DNA from: Rhizobium sp. Pop5
GTDB lineage: Bacteria > Pseudomonadota > Alphaproteobacteria > Rhizobiales > Rhizobiaceae
DNA length: 64,000 bases
Reading direction: 5' to 3'
Assembly: GCF_024721175.1 (NCBI RefSeq)
Contig: NZ_CP099399.1
Coordinates: 62,001 to 126,000, forward strand
Shown one piece after another: positions 60,433-64,000 of the stretch (the stretch's first letter is position 1; every line of letters begins with the position of its first letter). A program made the position numbers and the translations under genes. Below the pieces are notes generated by a model. It saw only the letters and a list, made by a program, of their open reading frames with translations, had not been told where the DNA came from and ran no database searches.

Positions 60433-61422
60433 TTACTTGATCTTCGGGTTCAGCAGTGCGTCGATCTTCGGATCGGCCATATTCGCCTTGGTGACGAGGT
60501 TTGCGCCGGTGTCGACGTTGGCTTCAACCTTTTCGCCCTTGGAGACGGCAAGCGCGGTCTTGATGCCGTCATAACCCATGCGATAGGGGTCCTGAACGAC
60601 GAGGCCGGCGATGGCGCCATCCTTGAGGAAGCCGACCGTCTTGTCGTCGCTGTCGAAGCCGATGACCTTGATCTTGTCGCCGAGCTTGTTTTCGGCGATC
60701 GCCTGGCCAACGCCCTGCGCCAGGATGAGGTTCGAGGCGAAGACGCCAACGAGCTTCGGGTTGGCGGTGATCAGGTCGGTCATCATGTTGAGGCCGGTCG
60801 TCGCCTGGCCGTCGCCATACTTGTCGGCGATGACTTTCAGACCGGGATGCTTGGTCTTGATCTGATCCAGGAAGCCTTCGCGGCGCTGTTCCAGCGAGCC
60901 GACGCCGGGAAGGTTGGTCAGGATAACGATTTCGCCTTCTTCCTTGCCCGTCATCCCCTTGATGGCGGCGGCAAGACCGTCAGCGGCGATGCGGCCGCCC
61001 TGGACGTTGTCGGTCGTCAGGAACGACTTGAATGCCTTGGAGTCGGCGCCGGAGTCGATGCCGATGATCGGAACCGACTTGGCGGCTTCGTCGATCGGCT
61101 TGCCGAGCGCCTTGAACTCGGTCGGCGAGATGACGACGGCGGCTGGCTTGCCGGCAACGGCGTTCTCAAGAATGCTGATCTGGCCGTTGACGTCGGATTC
61201 GGCCTGGGCACCGAGTTCCGGCACCTTGACACCGAGATCCTTGCCTGCCTTGCGAGCGCCGGCCAGAACGATCTGCCAGTAGAAGGACGTCGTGTCCTTG
61301 ACGATGATCGGGATCGTCACCTCGGCGGCAAACGAGGTGACCGGCATCGCCGTGGCGATGACGGCAGCGCCTGCGAGCGCCGTAAAGGCGCGGCGGGACA
61401 GAAGGGATTTCACGATAGTCAT
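60433..61422 (-). CDS. sugar ABC transporter, periplasmic binding protein (RbsB class)
   Basis: A 329-residue binding protein with a signal peptide (core FTALAGAAVIATAMPVTSF, cleavage after FAA). The mature chain has FYWQIVLAGARKAGKDLGV, VISPTEFKALGKPIDEA, IIGIDSGAD and VIGFDSDDKTVGFLKDG, the pentose/hexose contact strands of RbsB-type proteins. The ATG has GAGAGGAGAA upstream. It begins the transport part of the cluster. A TTTTTATCGATAAAAA palindrome 65-80 nt upstream is a likely operator, and its promoter may be separate from that of the upstream catabolic genes. Confidence 0.92.
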   Translation of the reverse strand: MTIVKSLLSRRAFTALAGAAVIATAMPVTSFAAEVTIPIIVKDTTSFYWQIVLAGARKAGKDLGVKVPELGAQAESDVNGQISILENAVAGKPAAVVISPTEFKALGKPIDEAAKSVPIIGIDSGADSKAFKSFLTTDNVQGGRIAADGLAAAIKGMTGKEEGEIVILTNLPGVGSLEQRREGFLDQIKTKHPGLKVIADKYGDGQATTGLNMMTDLITANPKLVGVFASNLILAQGVGQAIAENKLGDKIKVIGFDSDDKTVGFLKDGAIAGLVVQDPYRMGYDGIKTALAVSKGEKVEANVDTGANLVTKANMADPKIDALLNPKIK

Positions 61423-61486
61423 AAGGGTTCTCCTCTCAGGATGCGTTCTCCTCCGAATAAACCGGCCGCTGAACGCAGGCGGACGA

Positions 61487-61502
61487 TTTTTATCGATAAA
61501 AA
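61487..61502. promoter_or_regulatory. candidate operator of the sugar-transport operon
   Basis: TTTTTATCGATAAAAA is a perfect 16-nt palindrome 65 nt upstream of the binding-protein start. It is AT-rich with an ATCGAT core, as in several sugar-operon regulators. No regulator gene of this cluster lies in the window, so the binding protein is unknown. Confidence 0.5.
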
Positions 61503-61612
61503 ACATTTGCCAGGTGAAGCTAGCCGAGGCGCAATCAAATTGCAAGAGCGCCGAATAGGCTTTTTTGCTTTGGTAAACTCCTGCCAAGCAACTGATTTTA
61601 TTTCAATACAAC

Positions 61613-61632
61613 GATACCCTAATATAGGTATC
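61613..61632. promoter_or_regulatory. inverted repeat at the 3' end of fucU
   Basis: GATACC and GGTATC form a 6-bp inverted repeat with an 8-nt AT-rich spacer, overlapping the fucU stop codon. It may be an operator of the GGTAT/ATACC type or part of a weak terminator. Confidence 0.3.
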
Positions 61633-62077
61633 AGGTCATGTCGACCTCGTGCGGATGCACGACGCCCTTTTTCAGAATAAGGTTGCCGTACAGCCGGAAT
61701 TCCGTTGTCGCGACGATATAGGCAGCCTTGCGGGCCATGGCGTAGAAGGCGAAGCGTTCAACGGGCACGATGCGGAAATCGCCGCCGCGTTTGGAAACGA
61801 TCTGCTGGAACTCGGCGCAGACTTCGGGCACGGCTTGCGGGTCGCCGACCACCTCCATCCGCCAGGCCGTCTCAGGCACGAAGGTGTCGAGCGGCATATG
61901 CGTGAGGATCGCCTCGGCCATCGCTGTGGCGCTGACGCCGTCGGCGCGAATGACAGGCGGGCCCATCGAGCCTGAGGGGAAATTGGCGTCTGATATGACG
62001 ATGTCGTCGCCATGTCCCATGGTCTTCAAAGCATGGAGCAGGTCGGGGCCGAGCAGTGGATGGATACCCTTGAGCAT
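61631..62077 (-). CDS. fucU: L-fucose mutarotase-type protein (FucU)
   Basis: A 148-residue RbsD/FucU-family mutarotase with LKTMGHGDDIVISDANFP (catalytic His in GHGD) and LYGNLILKKGVVHP at the C-terminus. FucU interconverts alpha- and beta-L-fucose and also acts on ribose and other sugars. It lies 9 nt downstream of the aldo/keto reductase, which fits an L-fucose-like route: mutarotation, then oxidation of the beta-anomer. It is paralogous to the gene at 27.6 kb. Confidence 0.85.
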   Translation of the reverse strand: MLKGIHPLLGPDLLHALKTMGHGDDIVISDANFPSGSMGPPVIRADGVSATAMAEAILTHMPLDTFVPETAWRMEVVGDPQAVPEVCAEFQQIVSKRGGDFRIVPVERFAFYAMARKAAYIVATTEFRLYGNLILKKGVVHPHEVDMT

Positions 62078-62086
62078 GTTTTCTCC

Positions 62087-63106
62087 TCAGACCCGGACAG
62101 CTTCGGCGCCGAGCGGCGGCGCAACCAGCGTATAAGGTTCGAATTCGGCATAGATGCCGTCGTCAAGCTGCTGCGCGACGATCTCCATGTTGCGCGTCAG
62201 GCTCGAAGGCTTCGCCGTGCCGATCAGCACCGATGCGACGATCTCCTCACGCAACGGAAACTTCATCGCGGGAGCAGCAAGAGGCACCCCGTGCCGTTTG
62301 GAGATCGCCTCCATCGCACCCACTTTGGCGAGCACGTCGTCGTTTGCCGGCATATAGTCGAAATGCGAGCCCGGCACCGGCCCGGTCGCGAGAATGCCGG
62401 AGTTGAAGACGCCGCCGACGACGAGCGACGTGCCCTTCTGCCGGCAGAGCGGCAGGAGTTCGTCGACGGCGGAGCGGTCGAGCAGCGTATAGCGGCCGGC
62501 AAGCAGGATACAGTCGAGATCGGCATGGCGCATGACATCGAGGCAGACCGGCACTTCATTGACGCCGAGGCCGAAGGCGGAGATCGCTCCGGAAGCACGC
62601 AGTTCTTCCAGCGCCTTCACACCGGAATCGAGGAACTGCTTCAGGTGGACCGCGTTCTTGGCCGCGCCATGCGTATAGCCGCCGATGTCGTGCACGTAGA
62701 GAATGTCGATGCGGTTGAGGCCGAGGCGCGCATAGCTGAACTCGACCGAGCGCATGATGCCGTCATAGGAATAATCGTAATCCGCATCGAAGGAGAGCGG
62801 ATTGACATAGCCGTATTCGGGCACGGTGCCGGTCGGTACCGGCTTGAGCAGCCGGCCGACCTTGGTCGACAGCACGTAGTCGCCTTCGGGCTTGTCGCGC
62901 AGGAAGTCGCCGACCCGCCGTTCGGCAAGGCCGAGTCCGTACCAGGGCGCGACGTCGAAATAGCGGATGTCGCTGTCCCAGGCCGCCTGCAGCGTGTCCA
63001 TCGCCTGCTCGCGCGGGCATTCCCGATAGAGGCCGCCGAGGGCGGCAGCACCGAAACTGATTTCGGTCACCTGCAGCCCGGTCTTGCCGATCCTTCTGGT
63101 TTTCAT
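62087..63106 (-). CDS. aldo/keto reductase, probable L-fucose/D-threo-aldose 1-dehydrogenase
   Basis: A 339-residue aldo/keto reductase with the catalytic Asp/Tyr in YFDVAPWYGLGLAERRVG, Lys in LSTKVGRL and His in ILYVHDIGGYTHG. The long ALGGLYRECPREQA insertion near the N-terminus and the length match the D-threo-aldose/L-fucose 1-dehydrogenase group (e.g. Pra1-type) that makes aldonolactones. The ATG at 63106 follows AGGAGGA; the ATG immediately before it is less well spaced. With FucU downstream and a UxaA dehydratase upstream this suggests non-phosphorylating sugar breakdown. The substrate assignment is inferred. Confidence 0.85.
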   Translation of the reverse strand: MKTRRIGKTGLQVTEISFGAAALGGLYRECPREQAMDTLQAAWDSDIRYFDVAPWYGLGLAERRVGDFLRDKPEGDYVLSTKVGRLLKPVPTGTVPEYGYVNPLSFDADYDYSYDGIMRSVEFSYARLGLNRIDILYVHDIGGYTHGAAKNAVHLKQFLDSGVKALEELRASGAISAFGLGVNEVPVCLDVMRHADLDCILLAGRYTLLDRSAVDELLPLCRQKGTSLVVGGVFNSGILATGPVPGSHFDYMPANDDVLAKVGAMEAISKRHGVPLAAPAMKFPLREEIVASVLIGTAKPSSLTRNMEIVAQQLDDGIYAEFEPYTLVAPPLGAEAVRV

Positions 63107-63196
63107 CATTCCTCCTCGGAAGACTTGATCTTGTCTGTCGTGAGCAGTTCTGAAAAACCGCGCGAAGCTGTTTTCCAGGGATTGCAGACAAAAAGC

Positions 63197-64000
63197 TTAG
63201 AGCGTCGCGCCGAGATGCCAAGGCACGAATTCGTTGTCGCCGTAGCCGAAGATTTCGCTCTTCGTCTTCTTGCCGGACGCCGTATCGACGATGAGATCGA
63301 AGATCTCGCGGCCCTTGCCGCTGATTGTCGCGTCACCGGTGGCGATGGTGCCACAATCGATATCCATGTCCTCTTCCATCGAGGCATAGAGCGCCGAATT
63401 GCTGGAAAGCTTGAGCGACGGCGCCGGCCGGCAGCCGAAGCAGCTGCCGCGGCCCGTGGTGAACGCGATCATGTTCGCCCCGCCGGCAACCTGGCCGGTC
63501 GCCGAGACCGGATCGTAGCCTGGCGTGTCCATGAAGACGAGGCCGGGTGCCGTGACCCGTTCGGCATAACCATAGACCGCCGTCAGCGGCGAGCGTCCGC
63601 CCTTGGCGACCGCGCCGAGCGACTTTTCCAGGATGGTGGTGAGCCCGCCGCGCTTGTTGCCTGGCGAAGGGTTATTGTCGAGCGAGGCGCCGTGCAGGGC
63701 GACGTACTCCTCCCACCAGGCGATCTTCTCGTCGAGCTTCTTTGCCACCTCGTCGCTGACGGCGCGGCTGCGCAGCAGGTGTTCCGCACCGTAAATTTCC
63801 GAGGTTTCCGAAAGGATCGCCGTGCCGCCGGCCGCAGCCAGCAGATCGGCAGCGACACCGAGCGCCGGATTGGCGGTGATGCCGGAAAAGCCGTCCGAGC
63901 CGCCGCATTGCAGGCCGATGATGATCTCGCCGATCGAGATCGGCACGCGTTTTTCCTTACCGACATCGGCGGCGATTTCGCGCAGAACGCCCATGGCGCG
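63197..64000 (-). CDS. UxaA-family altronate/galactarate-type dehydratase, 5'-truncated
   Basis: About 267 C-terminal residues of a UxaA/GarD-family dehydratase are visible; the start lies beyond the window end. The conserved signatures are LQCGGSDGFSGITANPALG, AGLVFMDTPGYDPVSATG (read from VTAPGLVFM) and FTTGRGSCFGC, the last supplying cysteines and polar residues of the Fe/Mn site. Family members remove water from altronate or galactarate to give 2-keto-3-deoxy acids. Next to a FucU mutarotase and an aldose dehydrogenase it may use L-fuconate or a related aldonate, which is inference. It is the first visible gene of the leftward cluster. Confidence 0.87.
   Translation of the reverse strand, partial: RAMGVLREIAADVGKEKRVPISIGEIIIGLQCGGSDGFSGITANPALGVAADLLAAAGGTAILSETSEIYGAEHLLRSRAVSDEVAKKLDEKIAWWEEYVALHGASLDNNPSPGNKRGGLTTILEKSLGAVAKGGRSPLTAVYGYAERVTAPGLVFMDTPGYDPVSATGQVAGGANMIAFTTGRGSCFGCRPAPSLKLSSNSALYASMEEDMDIDCGTIATGDATISGKGREIFDLIVDTASGKKTKSEIFGYGDNEFVPWHLGATL

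Overview
The window is GC-rich, densely coded chromosomal DNA from an alphaproteobacterium, most likely Rhizobium of the R. etli / R. leguminosarum group. The reasons are the rpmH-rnpA-yidC-engB-argB gene order, a complete frcR/frcBCAK fructose-uptake locus, PmtA-type methyltransferase and BA14K-era small secreted proteins typical of rhizobia, and a small RNA with three CCTCCTCCC loops like the rhizobial alpha-r14 (NfeR1) family. The assignment rests on gene content read by eye, not on a database search.

1-14.2 kb is a housekeeping block: truA (5' end cut off), dapE and dapD (lysine), a LOG-family protein, a secreted EF-hand protein, a HAD nucleotidase, ada, a PEP-mutase/ICL-family enzyme, argB, an ECF sigma/anti-sigma pair followed by a fasciclin protein, engB, and the yidC-rnpA-rpmH operon. 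14.6-18.3 kb carries a chemoreceptor and a membrane histidine kinase. 18.4-20.9 kb is an accessory pocket: tRNA-Arg(ACG), then small poorly conserved membrane, lipoprotein and secreted genes, one of them decayed. 21-27.7 kb holds a PmtA-like methyltransferase, a TetR regulator, an aldo/keto reductase, the sRNA, a lipoprotein hydrolase, and a two-gene hydroxyproline-type module (FAD oxidoreductase plus proline-racemase-family epimerase).

27.6-33.2 kb is the fructose-uptake region: a FucU-like mutarotase and ROK regulator (frcR) divergent from frcBCAK. It fits functionally with the PfkB fructokinase (39.5 kb) and pgi (43.3 kb): uptake, phosphorylation and isomerisation. pyrC (33.4 kb) and pyrE (38.7 kb) are both here, separated by a diguanylate cyclase, a glyoxalase-like protein and a TetR/NmrA/DUF1772 cluster. 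A group II intron (41.27-43.20 kb) sits directly behind the pgi terminator.

45-57 kb holds an acyl-CoA ligase with an ACGT palindrome upstream, a PRC-barrel protein, a GH2 beta-mannosidase, glyoxalase I, a four-gene osmoprotectant ABC transporter (same order as E. coli yehZYXW), a LysR-type regulator with two N-terminal HTH domains, and cutC. 56.6-64 kb is a leftward sugar-catabolism cluster: UxaA-type dehydratase (cut by the window end), aldo/keto reductase, FucU mutarotase, a ribose/fucose-class ABC transporter and a zinc alcohol dehydrogenase, probably for L-fucose or a similar 6-deoxy/aldohexose sugar.

Most of the window is ordinary chromosome. The points most worth a second look are the tandem-HTH LysR regulator with a nested double palindrome centred in its divergent promoter region, the anti-Shine-Dalgarno sRNA, the terminator-associated group II intron, the Ser/Cys variant of the proline-racemase family, and several strong palindromes with no assigned regulator.
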